Counted from the first letter of the stretch, positions 15,333 to 22,859 are shown. The stretch: DNA of 51,757 nucleotides from a virus (IMGVR_UViG_3300009695_000007:1-51757), one strand, 5' to 3'. Notes: generated by a model not told the origin, from the sequence alone. A program made the numbers and translations.

Positions 15333-15623
15333 TTAATCCTTATATTTTCTTATTATCGTTAAATTATCACTTGGAATTATTTCTAATATAGTCTCTTCAA
15401 GATTATTTTTTATATAATCTTCAATCATATCATTAGGTATATAACATCTTACTTCGCTAAATTCTAAATCAATTAATAAGTGTTCATTTTCATCTTCATC
15501 ATTATTTACAATATTATCAATAAGCAAATAATGTTTAACTATTCCACTTTTGCATTGTGTTATTACAATGTCTCCAATTTCTAATTCTCTTTCATTTTCG
15601 GTTCTTCTTAAATCAATTTTCAT
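15333..15623 (-). CDS. Hypothetical protein, 96 aa
   Basis: ATG at 15623 behind AAGGAGAGGATT. 'ELEIGDIVITQCKSGIVKHYLLIDN' suggests an SH3-like small barrel, followed by an acidic segment and a helix. No enzymatic motif. In the same operon as the 63-aa and 88-aa genes. Confidence 0.6.
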   Translation of the reverse strand: MKIDLRRTENERELEIGDIVITQCKSGIVKHYLLIDNIVNNDEDENEHLLIDLEFSEVRCYIPNDMIEDYIKNNLEETILEIIPSDNLTIIRKYKD

Positions 15624-15677
15624 ATTAATCCTCTCCTTAGTATTTTATTTAAGTAGAAAGAGCCGGAGCTCAATCCA

Positions 15678-15944
15678 CTATTTAGCTTTCTTAAGTTTAT
15701 ATTCAGTAAAATCAATTACACTTTCATCCTTAACTTCTGCAATTACTTCCTGATGTACTTCTTTCTTAGTAATTGCAGTTAATTTAGTAAATACATACTT
15801 AAAAATTAAGTAAATCATTTGTATAAAACTTGTAATTATTATAACTGGAAGTTTAACCTCATGTTTGAACGATTTAGTTACTTTCCTAGGACTAACATTT
15901 TTGATCTTCAAACCTTTTGCAAATAGTAATTTAGATAATTTCAT
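15678..15944 (-). CDS. Small membrane-associated protein, 88 aa
   Basis: ATG at 15944 behind AGGAGGAAAATT. A basic N-terminal part ('FAKGLKIKNVSPRKVTKSFK') precedes one hydrophobic segment (about residues 33-53, 'PVIIITSFIQMIYLIFKYVF') and a charged tail. It would be anchored with its basic end in the cytoplasm. Unrecognised. Confidence 0.55.
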   Translation of the reverse strand: MKLSKLLFAKGLKIKNVSPRKVTKSFKHEVKLPVIIITSFIQMIYLIFKYVFTKLTAITKKEVHQEVIAEVKDESVIDFTEYKLKKAK

Positions 15945-16074
15945 AATTTTCCTCCTTTGTGTAAATATTTAGTATACTTTTGAGATTATAAATACCTTTG
16001 TGAAATTTTTATCCACTCTAATATTTATTAACTGTAAAATCATATTTAATAAAGTATTTCTAAATATCCTTGTC

Positions 16075-16231
16075 TAAACTAAAAGATAAATTCTAACTTT
16101 CTATAATAATCCCTCCTATTTATTATAAAATAAATACCAAGTAGTATAGTCTACTATGACTGGACTTGCCTAGCATCTACTCTATAATAAATAAGAGAAC
16201 TATTATAGAAAGTAGAATCATCTTTAGTTTA
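16075..16231. repeat. 157-bp long imperfect hairpin (three stacked stems)
   Basis: Stem 1: TAAACTAAAAGAT (16075-16087) with ATCTTTAGTTTA (16220-16231), one bulge. Stem 2: ACTTTCTATAAT (16096-16107) with its exact complement (16202-16213). Stem 3: TATTTATTATA (16117-16127) with its exact complement (16183-16193). The apical loop has a further AGTAG/CTACT hairpin near 16140-16155. The remaining gap (15945-16424) also holds ATAGCT/AGCTAT and AACTA/TAGTT hairpins around 16315-16365. It could be an oriT, a single-strand origin or a structured RNA. Confidence 0.7.
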
Positions 16232-16392
16232 TCAGGCAATTAGAAAGTTTATTAAATACTATTACAATTTTTAAATATCTAGTAAATAAAATTGTACTTT
16301 TGTGTTATAGCTGTGCGAGAGCTATGTACCTAGCAACTATTTCTAGTTACCAGATTATAGTTTTAAGATTTGTTCTATGTGTTACTTTATAC

Positions 16393-16437
16393 TATGAGGT
16401 ATTACCCTAAAGTGTTACTATTATTTATAAGAATACT
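16393..16437 (-). promoter_or_regulatory. Operator-like box, copy 1 (minus-strand operon)
   Basis: The plus-strand segment TATTACCCTAAAGTGTTACT and its AT-rich, AGAATA-containing flank resemble 18917-18958 in both sequence and layout. The core is an imperfect dyad, TAnnAC-n6-GTGTTA. It precedes the 88-aa gene block. A regulator distinct from the one reading the 17-bp word is implied. Confidence 0.45.
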
Positions 16438-17054
16438 CTAGTAAAATTATTTAGTTGAAAATCTAGTTGTATTACCTTAACTTCTTCATTTACAAAGACT
16501 TCGTTTTTATGCTGCACATCATCAATTATTATCAATCTGGGGAATACATTTATACCCTTTCCACTAAGTTGTCTATATAGGTTACTATTTAACTCATGCG
16601 CTTCGCCGGAATCAAATATTGCAATGTACTTATCAATTTCTACAGATTTTGTACGGACTACTTCTACGATATCAAATAATACTCTATCTCCAAGTGTATA
16701 CATACAATAAGCATCAGATTTATATTTCTTATTTATCCAAGGCTGCTCCTGTTTAAAATAATTTATAGTAGCTCCATTCTTAATTAGATTTGATAGATAA
16801 TCTAAGGCTAATATCCCATGATACGTTGGTTGTTTAGTCATATAATATACATTTTTATTAGTAAATTTCTCTTTGAATACACTTAATTTAGAATACTTAA
16901 CCATTTTAGATAAATGCAACCTACTCATTTCATATCCCCTACCCTGTCTGTTGTAAAACATATTCTGACACTGAGTTATAGATATGGAACCGTATAGTTC
17001 TACAAATAATAATATTTCTCTATCTTCGTTTGTTAAAAATAATTTGCAAGTCAT
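16425..17054 (-). CDS. Replication-relaxation-like winged-helix protein, 209 aa
   Basis: ATG at 17054, seven bases after the stop of the ATPase gene. The N-terminal 90 residues read as a winged helix ('LTNEDREILLFVELYGSISITQCQNMFY', 'LSKMVKYSKLSVFKEK' and 'VYYMTKQPTYHGILALDYL'). The C-terminal half has alternating strands with acidic residues ('YIAIFDSGEAHEL'). This layout fits the replication-relaxation family that neighbours FtsK/TcpA-like ATPases in Firmicute plasmids and conjugative elements. The assignment rests on pattern and neighbourhood. Confidence 0.55.
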   Translation of the reverse strand: MTCKLFLTNEDREILLFVELYGSISITQCQNMFYNRQGRGYEMSRLHLSKMVKYSKLSVFKEKFTNKNVYYMTKQPTYHGILALDYLSNLIKNGATINYFKQEQPWINKKYKSDAYCMYTLGDRVLFDIVEVVRTKSVEIDKYIAIFDSGEAHELNSNLYRQLSGKGINVFPRLIIIDDVQHKNEVFVNEEVKVIQLDFQLNNFTRVFL

Positions 17055-17060
17055 TTACCT

Positions 17061-18692
17061 TCACTCCTTAATATCTATTTTTGGTATTACAGGATTATAT
17101 GGCACAAAATTAGGTATTAATGCAATATTTCTAATAAGATTTTTCTCACCACATGTTGATTTAGTAGGATCAACTCTGTCAAAGGCTAATGTCGGTATAA
17201 TTTTAGATTGTTGAATTATTGTTGGTTTAATGTCGGTTACATTTTCACATTCTACATCAACAATAGTTTCTTCTTCAGGCGGGGTATATTCAGAATTAGG
17301 ATTTATTATAGGTTCATCTTCCACCGGGGGTGTTACTGGAGTGGTTTTCTTATTCTCTGGAATTGGTGCTGTACCTAAGTCTTTAGTTGATTTAATGGAT
17401 CCCTCTTCAATATTAAGGTTTTGTATTTCTGGAACAGCATTAAGTTTTTCTAAATCTTTGAACAAATCCCTGTGTTTTACTTGTACTGATGACTCAATAA
17501 ACATTCTAATTCTATTGGTTAAATTTGAAGTATATAAAAATCCATTACTATCACTACTTCCATAAAAAGCTTTCCTTGGAGGTAATTTATGAGAATGTTT
17601 GGCTAATTCATCGCCTAATACAATTGCACAACATGTTAAATCGTCAAATCCAAAACACAATCTCACAGAGCTCTGATTTTTTATGAAGATCGGCATTAAA
17701 GCGGCTGAAGGCTTCTGGTGCAAAATTATATAATTCACACCTAAAGATCCTCCGAACTGTCCTATTTGCTGAACACATTTAAGTATTCTAGCTTTAAGTC
17801 TTTTCATATCCTTATCATCAATAGATGTATCTGGCATAAGCTCTATAAATTCGTCTATTACAACTACAATATAAGGAATTTGATTGCCCGGATGTGATAA
17901 ATTATAATGGAATATATTATCCTTGCTTTCACCTTTACTTACCATTAATTCAAATAATTCTACCCTTCTATCCATTTCCTCTTTTATATGGTCAAGAGCT
18001 ATCAATATCTTTTGAAATGAGTCTGCATAACAATATACTTGCTTACAATCTCTATATTTAATTAAATCATTCCTAGCACATTGCAGCATATAGAACATAA
18101 TTTCTTTTTCATCGCAGCTATTTATCCAAGACACTATTGCATGGTCTACTGCTCCGTTTTTACCCCTTCTCTGTTGGCCAGCTAATAATATCTGTGGCAT
18201 TTTATTTAAATCAAATATTAATGGATCCCCTTTAATAGAATATCCAGGAAAGAACTCCCAAGGCCTAACCTTTACAGGAGTAAATATCCAATTGTTTATT
18301 TGAACTTTCTCAGGATGTATAAACGTGGCCATTGCAAATTGTCTATGTTCAGGAATGTCATATAAAAATTGACATTTGCATCCTGTTTCAAGTAATGGTG
18401 TATATTTTTCTAAATCATCCAATACCATTCCAAAAGGAGCGTATATACGACATGTAATTCCAAAATCATGAGATTTTAAACTGTGTAGGGTAAATCCTAT
18501 CTGATCTTTATTATAAATTTCATTAGCTCCGAATGTATTCATAAAATTGTTTACCAATTCTTTTATATCTCTTAAATCTTGTTTATGTTTTTCTTCTATG
18601 GCATTTTTATCTACAAATACTTCTGGCGCAATTGATTGGATTGCCTGTAATGCTAATTCTGTTTTATATTTAGCTTTTGGAATAGTCAACAT
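17061..18692 (-). CDS. FtsK/HerA-type DNA-translocating ATPase, 543 aa
   Basis: ATG at 18692 behind GAGAGGTGAAAT. Residues ~165-400 form an FtsK/SpoIIIE-type domain: P-loop 'ILLAGQQRRGKNGAVDHA', then 'CARNDLIKYRD', Walker B 'YIVVVIDEFIELMP', and the sensor-like 'NYIILHQKPSAALMP'. The P-loop is odd, with Lys-Asn where Lys-Ser/Thr is expected. The last ~110 residues are Pro/Glu-rich and disordered. The neighbours are a replication-relaxation-like protein and small membrane proteins. The role is probably DNA movement at a membrane (transfer, partition or packaging of an alternative form). A Zot-like inovirus ATPase is the alternative. Confidence 0.75.
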   Translation of the reverse strand: MLTIPKAKYKTELALQAIQSIAPEVFVDKNAIEEKHKQDLRDIKELVNNFMNTFGANEIYNKDQIGFTLHSLKSHDFGITCRIYAPFGMVLDDLEKYTPLLETGCKCQFLYDIPEHRQFAMATFIHPEKVQINNWIFTPVKVRPWEFFPGYSIKGDPLIFDLNKMPQILLAGQQRRGKNGAVDHAIVSWINSCDEKEIMFYMLQCARNDLIKYRDCKQVYCYADSFQKILIALDHIKEEMDRRVELFELMVSKGESKDNIFHYNLSHPGNQIPYIVVVIDEFIELMPDTSIDDKDMKRLKARILKCVQQIGQFGGSLGVNYIILHQKPSAALMPIFIKNQSSVRLCFGFDDLTCCAIVLGDELAKHSHKLPPRKAFYGSSDSNGFLYTSNLTNRIRMFIESSVQVKHRDLFKDLEKLNAVPEIQNLNIEEGSIKSTKDLGTAPIPENKKTTPVTPPVEDEPIINPNSEYTPPEEETIVDVECENVTDIKPTIIQQSKIIPTLAFDRVDPTKSTCGEKNLIRNIALIPNFVPYNPVIPKIDIKE

Positions 18693-18706
18693 TTTATTTC
18701 ACCTCT

Positions 18707-18880
18707 CTATAAAGTAGTTTTTGATTGATCATTTAAGGATTGACCTATTTTTTTATGTCTAATTGTAAATTTACTATAATTGTAATAATTTAATTTCTCA
18801 GAATTACCACTTCTCTTTTTTAGTAGTATCCTTATTGCGCTTGCACCTATTGTAATTCCTATAATTATCAATACATCCAT
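18707..18880 (-). CDS. Small membrane protein, 57 aa
   Basis: ATG at 18880 behind TTGGAGTTGATT. The first 20 residues are hydrophobic (MDVLIIIGITIGASAIRILL) and the rest basic, so an N-terminally anchored protein with a cytoplasmic tail. Its stop overlaps the ribosome site of the ATPase gene, so they are co-translated. Unrecognised. Confidence 0.6.
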   Translation of the reverse strand: MDVLIIIGITIGASAIRILLKKRSGNSEKLNYYNYSKFTIRHKKIGQSLNDQSKTTL

Positions 18881-18916
18881 TTAATCAACTCCAATTTATA
18901 TTTTAATACATAGTAT

Positions 18917-18958
18917 GGAATAATACCTCGAAGTGTTACCACAAATTATTAAGAATAA
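18917..18958 (-). promoter_or_regulatory. Operator-like box, copy 2, upstream of FtsK operon
   Basis: TAATACCTCGAAGTGTTACC (plus strand) is the second copy of the box at 16393. It is a near-dyad (TAATAC and GTGTTA) and lies 37 bp upstream of the first gene of the minus-strand ATPase operon. Confidence 0.45.
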
Positions 18959-18998
18959 TAAATAAATATTTAGACATAATATATGCTGAGGTGATTTT

Positions 18999-19625
18999 AT
19001 GAGTAGACGATACAGTAGCGTACATTTATTTAGTAGAAATGAGAAAAGAGTCTTTTATGAAGTAATTAATATAGTAAAAACTCTTGTTAATATAATAGTA
19101 GCAATATTAAAAGCAATTCCTGAGATAATTAATTATATAAAGAAAATGATAAAGATGAATAAGTCATTAAAAGGATTAGGCTATACTTATCCAGAACTTA
19201 TGAATATAATAAATAAAGTTACTCCAAGACAATTTGAAATATTATGCGCTGGATTATTCCAAAGTACAGGGAAATATACTAAAGTAGAAATTACTGCTGC
19301 AACGTGTGATTATGGAAGAGATATTATTTTAACATCTAAAATTAATGGATTTGAAGAAATTACTTTTGTGGAAGTTAAGCATTATGCTAAAAATAATATG
19401 ATAGGCCGAGAAATATGTCAAAAACTCTTAGGATCGTGTAATATGTTTAATGTAGAGAAAGCTATAATAATTACAACAGGAACTTATCACAAGAATGCTT
19501 ATGAATGTGCTGGTAGAGTTAATAATCTTCAGCTTATGGATATAACCGATATAGAAAAAATGATATTAGATTTGGATTCTAGTCAAATAAGTAAAATAAT
19601 GTTAAGAACATTAAATGCAAGTTAA
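18999..19625 (+). CDS. Mrr-like restriction endonuclease with N-terminal membrane segment, 208 aa
   Basis: ATG at 18999 behind GAGGTGATTTT. Residues ~70-190 form the Mrr catalytic domain: 'TPRQFEILCAGLFQ', the first acidic motif 'CDYGRDIIL' (~residues 103-111), the E-x-K motif 'FVEVKHY' (~125-131), then 'GREICQKLLGSCNMF' and 'KAIIITTGTYHKNAYE'. Mrr-type enzymes cut DNA, often modified DNA. The N-terminal ~50 residues hold a hydrophobic stretch ('LVNIIVAILKAIPEIINYI') that may anchor it. The plausible role is exclusion of competing phage or plasmid DNA. Confidence 0.78.
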   Translation: MSRRYSSVHLFSRNEKRVFYEVINIVKTLVNIIVAILKAIPEIINYIKKMIKMNKSLKGLGYTYPELMNIINKVTPRQFEILCAGLFQSTGKYTKVEITAATCDYGRDIILTSKINGFEEITFVEVKHYAKNNMIGREICQKLLGSCNMFNVEKAIIITTGTYHKNAYECAGRVNNLQLMDITDIEKMILDLDSSQISKIMLRTLNAS

Positions 19626-19640
19626 TTTCATCACGTTTAG

Positions 19641-19713
19641 AGCCTCATAGACCTATTGTAATTAAACTTAGGTAGTCTAACACCTAATGGATTATAATAA
19701 CTTCTATGGGGCT
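19641..19713 (+). ncRNA. Structured intergenic element closed by an 11-bp stem
   Basis: AGCCTCATAGA (19641-19651) pairs with TCTATGGGGCT (19703-19713) with one G-U pair. Inside, ACCTA/TTAGGT makes a smaller arm. It follows the Mrr-like gene and precedes a promoter. It may terminate transcription or be a small RNA; the T-tract is weak. Confidence 0.45.
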
Positions 19714-19745
19714 TTAAATATATTTAATTTATTTTCATATCCCTA

Positions 19746-19774
19746 TTGACAACTAAACTATAATTTAGTATACT
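19746..19774 (+). promoter_or_regulatory. Sigma-A-type promoter with 17-bp word as spacer
   Basis: TTGACA (19746-19751), 17-bp spacer, TATACT (19769-19774). The word occupies 19749-19765 (ACAACTAAACTATAATT). It drives the 38-codon peptide gene. Confidence 0.75.
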
Positions 19775-19811
19775 ATAGACAAAGGAATAAATTATCAGAG
19801 GAGGTATTATT

Positions 19812-19928
19812 ATGAAATTACAATTAAACAATATTATCGAGGTATTAAAAATGAATACAAGTAGTGTGAAAAATTTAAATCTACAGGCGAAGAAATTATT
19901 TAGTTTATTTAGATCAATCCTATGTTAA
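19812..19928 (+). CDS. Hypothetical peptide, 38 aa, with own promoter and terminator
   Basis: ATG at 19812 behind AGAGGAGGTATT. The peptide (MKLQLNNIIEVLKMNTSS...) ends 'FSLFRSILC' and is amphipathic and basic. A one-mismatch copy of the 17-bp word lies inside the coding start (19820-19836). An independent promoter, strong ribosome site and terminator make a real small gene likely. A toxin, signalling peptide or regulator is possible; nothing identifies which. Confidence 0.55.
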   Translation: MKLQLNNIIEVLKMNTSSVKNLNLQAKKLFSLFRSILC

Positions 19929-19950
19929 TAGCATAGGAAAATTTCTTTTA
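19919..19950 (+). terminator. Intrinsic terminator of the 38-aa gene
   Basis: CCTATG (19919-19924) pairs with CATAGG (19932-19937), followed by AAAATTTCTTTTATTTATTTTTT. The stem begins within the last codons of the gene. Confidence 0.7.
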
Positions 19951-19969
19951 TTTATTTTTTGAATATGTA

Positions 19970-19998
19970 TTGACGACTAGATAATAATTTGCTATAAT
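19970..19998 (+). promoter_or_regulatory. Sigma-A-type promoter with 17-bp word as spacer
   Basis: TTGACG (19970-19975), 17-bp spacer, TATAAT (19993-19998). The word occupies 19973-19989 (ACGACTAGATAATAATT). It drives the Rep-like gene through a leader with an 8-codon reading frame. Confidence 0.75.
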
Positions 19999-20034
19999 TT
20001 AGGTAAGGAAATATTTAGTATAGGAGGGATAGTT

Positions 20035-20061
20035 ATGCAAAGGATTATAGGATATGGTTAG
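20035..20061 (+). CDS. Possible 8-codon leader peptide upstream of Rep-like gene
   Basis: ATG at 20035 behind TAGGAGGGATAG encodes MQRIIGYG and stops. A perfect 17-bp word (20076-20092) and the ribosome site of the next gene follow. It has the arrangement of a translated leader, but coding cannot be proved at this length. Confidence 0.35.
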   Translation: MQRIIGYG

Positions 20062-20113
20062 CAAGATTGATTTTAACAATTAAATAATAATTATAAAGGA
20101 GATTGGTAAAAGT

Positions 20114-20962
20114 ATGCAAGTAGGAACATATAATTTAAAAACTATGGAAATAGGTAATCCTATAACAATATTAAGTCTTGAAGATATGCAAAGGAACAAA
20201 AAGTTTGCAGATAAAAAGAAATCGGATAATGAATTTAAAGTTTATATCAGAGAAACTTATGGTAATTTCTATTTTCTATTTTATGAATTGCTGAGTTTCA
20301 ATATAGAAAAACAATATATAATAAGATTTCTATATTTGTGCAGCCACATGGATTATTCAAACAGCTTATTATTTGGGAATGCTAAAAGAGAAGATAAATA
20401 TATGCTTGAAAGTGATCTTCAGGAAGTACTAAACCTAAGTGAAAGAGAAACTAGAAATACTAAGAATATACTGATTAATAAAGAACTTATTAAAATAGAT
20501 AGTAAAAATAGGTTATCTGTTAATGAAGTATATTGTTTAAAAGGTAAAATTCCTATTAATAGAAAGGCTTCGAGGGTTAGAATATTTGAAGATGGCTTTA
20601 AAGAGTTATATGAAAAATCAACTCCTAAAGAACATAAAAAATTAGCTCTACTAGTACAATTGCTCCCACATATAAACTTAAAATTCAATATTATTTGTGA
20701 GGATTCTGCTTGTGAAGATATTGATTTAGTAATTCCAATGGATATGAAACGCATATGTGAGGTAACAGAATGTGATTATAACAATAGTACCAGATTAAAG
20801 AAAGAGTTATTATCCTTGAGAGTTAATAGGGAGTTAGTCGTAATGTATAATGAAACCGATATAGCTAAGTTTATAACAATTAATCCGAGGGTATATTACA
20901 AAGGAGTAGAAAAATTAGACGTAAAAGGTTTAGAAAATCTATTTAAAGTTAATAAATCCTAA
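20114..20962 (+). CDS. Rep-like tandem winged-helix DNA-binding protein, 282 aa
   Basis: ATG at 20114 behind AAAGGAGATTGG. 'YIIRFLYLCSHMDYSNSLLFG' followed by 'YMLESDLQEVLNLSERETRNTKNILINKELI' forms one winged helix (~residues 75-150). A second follows 'STPKEHKKLALLVQLLPHIN', ending 'ITINPRVYYKG'. This pattern resembles Firmicute plasmid/phage replication-initiator-like or regulatory proteins with two winged helices. It has its own promoter. It could bind the iteron-like array at 9.8 kb. Replication initiator is the preferred reading; transcription regulator is the alternative. Confidence 0.55.
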   Translation: MQVGTYNLKTMEIGNPITILSLEDMQRNKKFADKKKSDNEFKVYIRETYGNFYFLFYELLSFNIEKQYIIRFLYLCSHMDYSNSLLFGNAKREDKYMLESDLQEVLNLSERETRNTKNILINKELIKIDSKNRLSVNEVYCLKGKIPINRKASRVRIFEDGFKELYEKSTPKEHKKLALLVQLLPHINLKFNIICEDSACEDIDLVIPMDMKRICEVTECDYNNSTRLKKELLSLRVNRELVVMYNETDIAKFITINPRVYYKGVEKLDVKGLENLFKVNKS

Positions 20963-21253
20963 CATAAGTTCATAAGTATATTGAAACTCTAAATGGCTTA
21001 CTTCCCTCTCGGTCGTAATCCAAAGAGTTTACTAAAATACTTATCATGCCCTGCCACCGTGGCAGTTCAGTTTTATAATTTATATTATTGTACTTTCTAC
21101 TCTATGTGTACAGTTCTAGTTATATCAATAAGGCAAAGTACATATAACCCTATTAATTACCCTATTCATATCGGCACATATTGACAGAAAAATAGCTTGA
21201 AATCGGCACATAATGAAAGAAATAAACAACAATAATATATTTTCAGGTTACAC

Positions 21254-21282
21254 TTGACAATTAAACAATAATTTAGTAGAAT
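21254..21282 (+). promoter_or_regulatory. Sigma-A-type promoter with 17-bp word as spacer
   Basis: TTGACA (21254-21259), 17-bp spacer, TAGAAT (21277-21282). The word lies at 21257-21273 (ACAATTAAACAATAATT). It starts the operon of small genes, methylase and GH13-like gene. The preceding gap, 20963-21253, has no credible gene. Confidence 0.75.
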
Positions 21283-21326
21283 ATAGATATAGGGAATAAT
21301 CGTAATAAGAAAGGAGGTTTAGATAT

Positions 21327-21497
21327 ATGAAAAAAGTAAAAAATAATGAGCCAGATTACAGGCAAGCATATTCTATGTATTTAAGATATATAGGAAAATT
21401 GTCAGAGGAAGAAATAGAAGTACAGATGTATATATTTGATAACTACGATGAATTATATGCTAATTATATTAAGAATCAAGAAGAAGGTAACAATTAA
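21327..21497 (+). CDS. Hypothetical protein, 56 aa
   Basis: ATG at 21327 behind AAAGGAGGTTTAG. Acidic, Tyr-rich and helical ('GKLSEEEIEVQMYIFDNYDEL'). The final codons and stop are part of a 17-bp word (21490-21506), so the gene ends inside the repeat. First gene of the operon; function unknown. Confidence 0.6.
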   Translation: MKKVKNNEPDYRQAYSMYLRYIGKLSEEEIEVQMYIFDNYDELYANYIKNQEEGNN

Positions 21498-21526
21498 ATA
21501 ATAATCTATAAGGAGGTCTTTATTAA

Positions 21527-21721
21527 ATGAAATATAAAAATGTAGAATATTTTTCATATGGAATAGACATAGAAGAAAATGGGGATGAATATTATTACCT
21601 TCAGACTGCAAGTGATGGATATGAAGATACTGAAATTATAAGCTCTAAACATGAGTATGTAGTTTATATCATTGGTAAAATAATTTCAACAATTTATAGA
21701 AAAAGATTGGTGAGGTGGTAA
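21527..21721 (+). CDS. Hypothetical protein, 64 aa
   Basis: ATG at 21527 behind AAGGAGGTC. Acidic, Tyr-rich N-terminal two thirds with strand-like alternation, then a basic end ('TIYRKRLVRW'). The stop overlaps the start of the methylase gene by one base (TAATG), so they are coupled. Unrecognised. Confidence 0.6.
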   Translation: MKYKNVEYFSYGIDIEENGDEYYYLQTASDGYEDTEIISSKHEYVVYIIGKIISTIYRKRLVRW

Positions 21722-22437
21722 TGAAATATGTAGGTAGTAAGGCTAGGCTGTCAAAAGAAATAGCTCCTATAATTAATAAAATGATTTCGGATAATGGAAT
21801 CACTAATTATATAGAACCTTTTGTAGGTGGAGCCAATATGATTCAAAATATAAAATGTGACAACAGAATAGGTTCAGATATTAATGAATATTTAATTTCT
21901 CTATGGAGTGCATTACAAGACGGATATGAACCACCAGAGAATATTACTAAAGAAGAATATTTAGAAGTTAAAAATAATATCGAAAGCTATTCTAAAGAAT
22001 ATGTTGCTATAGTTGGGTTTTGTGCTACATATAATGCTGGGTGGTTCCGTAGATATGGAGGGCAGGCAATTAATAAGTTTGGAAAGGTCAGGAATTATTA
22101 TGATGAGGCAGTAAGGAATATTAAAAAACAAGTCCCTCTCATCATGGGTATAGAATTTATATCTAAAGATTATAGAGAATTACAAATTCCAAATAATTCA
22201 TTAATTTATTGTGATATACCTTATAAAAGTAGTGCCTATGAAATGTATCAAGAGAAATTTGAACATTGCAAGTTTTGGAAATGGGTAAGAGAACAAAGCA
22301 AAAATAATATAGTTTTAGTTAGCGAATATAGTGCTCCAGAGGATTTTAAATGCATTTTTGAAAAACAATTAATTACTTCATTCGATAATAAGCAAACTAA
22401 GAAAGATACTGAAAAATTATTTATATATGACAATTAA
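21721..22437 (+). CDS. D12-class DNA adenine methyltransferase, 238 aa
   Basis: The ATG at 21721 is preferred because GAGGTGG lies directly upstream. Motif order fits Dam/D12 enzymes: 'MKYVGSKARLSKEIAPII' (family N-terminus), SAM-binding 'YIEPFVGGANMI' (~residues 38-49), 'GSDINEYLISLW', and the catalytic motif, here 'DIPY' at residues 165-168 in place of the usual DPPY. It would methylate N6 of adenine in a short sequence. No partner endonuclease adjoins it, so it is likely an orphan phage methylase protecting its own DNA. Confidence 0.85.
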   Translation: MKYVGSKARLSKEIAPIINKMISDNGITNYIEPFVGGANMIQNIKCDNRIGSDINEYLISLWSALQDGYEPPENITKEEYLEVKNNIESYSKEYVAIVGFCATYNAGWFRRYGGQAINKFGKVRNYYDEAVRNIKKQVPLIMGIEFISKDYRELQIPNNSLIYCDIPYKSSAYEMYQEKFEHCKFWKWVREQSKNNIVLVSEYSAPEDFKCIFEKQLITSFDNKQTKKDTEKLFIYDN

Positions 22438-22470
22438 ATAATAATTGTAAAGAGAAAGGAGGTTTTAGTT

Positions 22471-22644
22471 ACGAATTTATATGAAAAAATAAAAAGTATG
22501 ACCATAGAAGAAATGGTAATTTATTTAAATAATTTTGATGAATGCGATGGTTGTGAATTTGAAATGAATGGTTTGTGTAAAACTTCTGACAACTATCAAT
22601 GTACCGATAATATACTGAAACAACTTACTAAAGAATCTAAATAG
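22471..22644 (+). CDS. Cys-rich small protein, 57 aa, apparent ACG start
   Basis: The reading frame begins at ACG 22471, eight bases after AAAGGAGG. The layout matches the next gene, where the same AAAGGAGGTTTT is followed by ATG. The first in-frame ATG (22498) is 35 bases from the ribosome site. The protein has a Cys pair and more Cys ('DECDGCEFEMNGLC', 'CTDN') that could bind zinc. Either ACG is used, or the start codon has been lost by a T-to-C change. Confidence 0.5.
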   Translation, partial: TNLYEKIKSMTIEEMVIYLNNFDECDGCEFEMNGLCKTSDNYQCTDNILKQLTKESK

Positions 22645-22686
22645 TCATAATACAAAAAATATTCTGAAGAAAGGAGGTTTTGTATT

Positions 22687-22854
22687 ATGGTAAAGAAACC
22701 TTTATTAATAAGACTCAGGAATTGGATAATAATTAAAATCATATATCCTATTAAATATTACAATGTAAAATGGTGTTTTGATGAAAGTAAATGTGATAAT
22801 CCAACAAAAGATTGTGAAAATTGCGCTTATTATAATGATTATAAGGAGGAGTAA
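22687..22854 (+). CDS. Cys-rich small protein, 55 aa
   Basis: ATG at 22687 behind AAAGGAGGTTTTG. A basic hydrophobic start (MVKKPLLIRLRNWIIIKIIY) is followed by a Cys cluster ('CFDESKCDNPTKDCENCAYY') that could hold one metal ion. Related in style to the 57-aa neighbour. Function unknown. Confidence 0.6.
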   Translation: MVKKPLLIRLRNWIIIKIIYPIKYYNVKWCFDESKCDNPTKDCENCAYYNDYKEE

Positions 22855-22859
22855 GTCCG

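Noticed and set aside
16075-16231. Long hairpin considered as an insertion-sequence remnant
   Set aside because: No transposase-like frame between or beside the arms and no target duplication seen.
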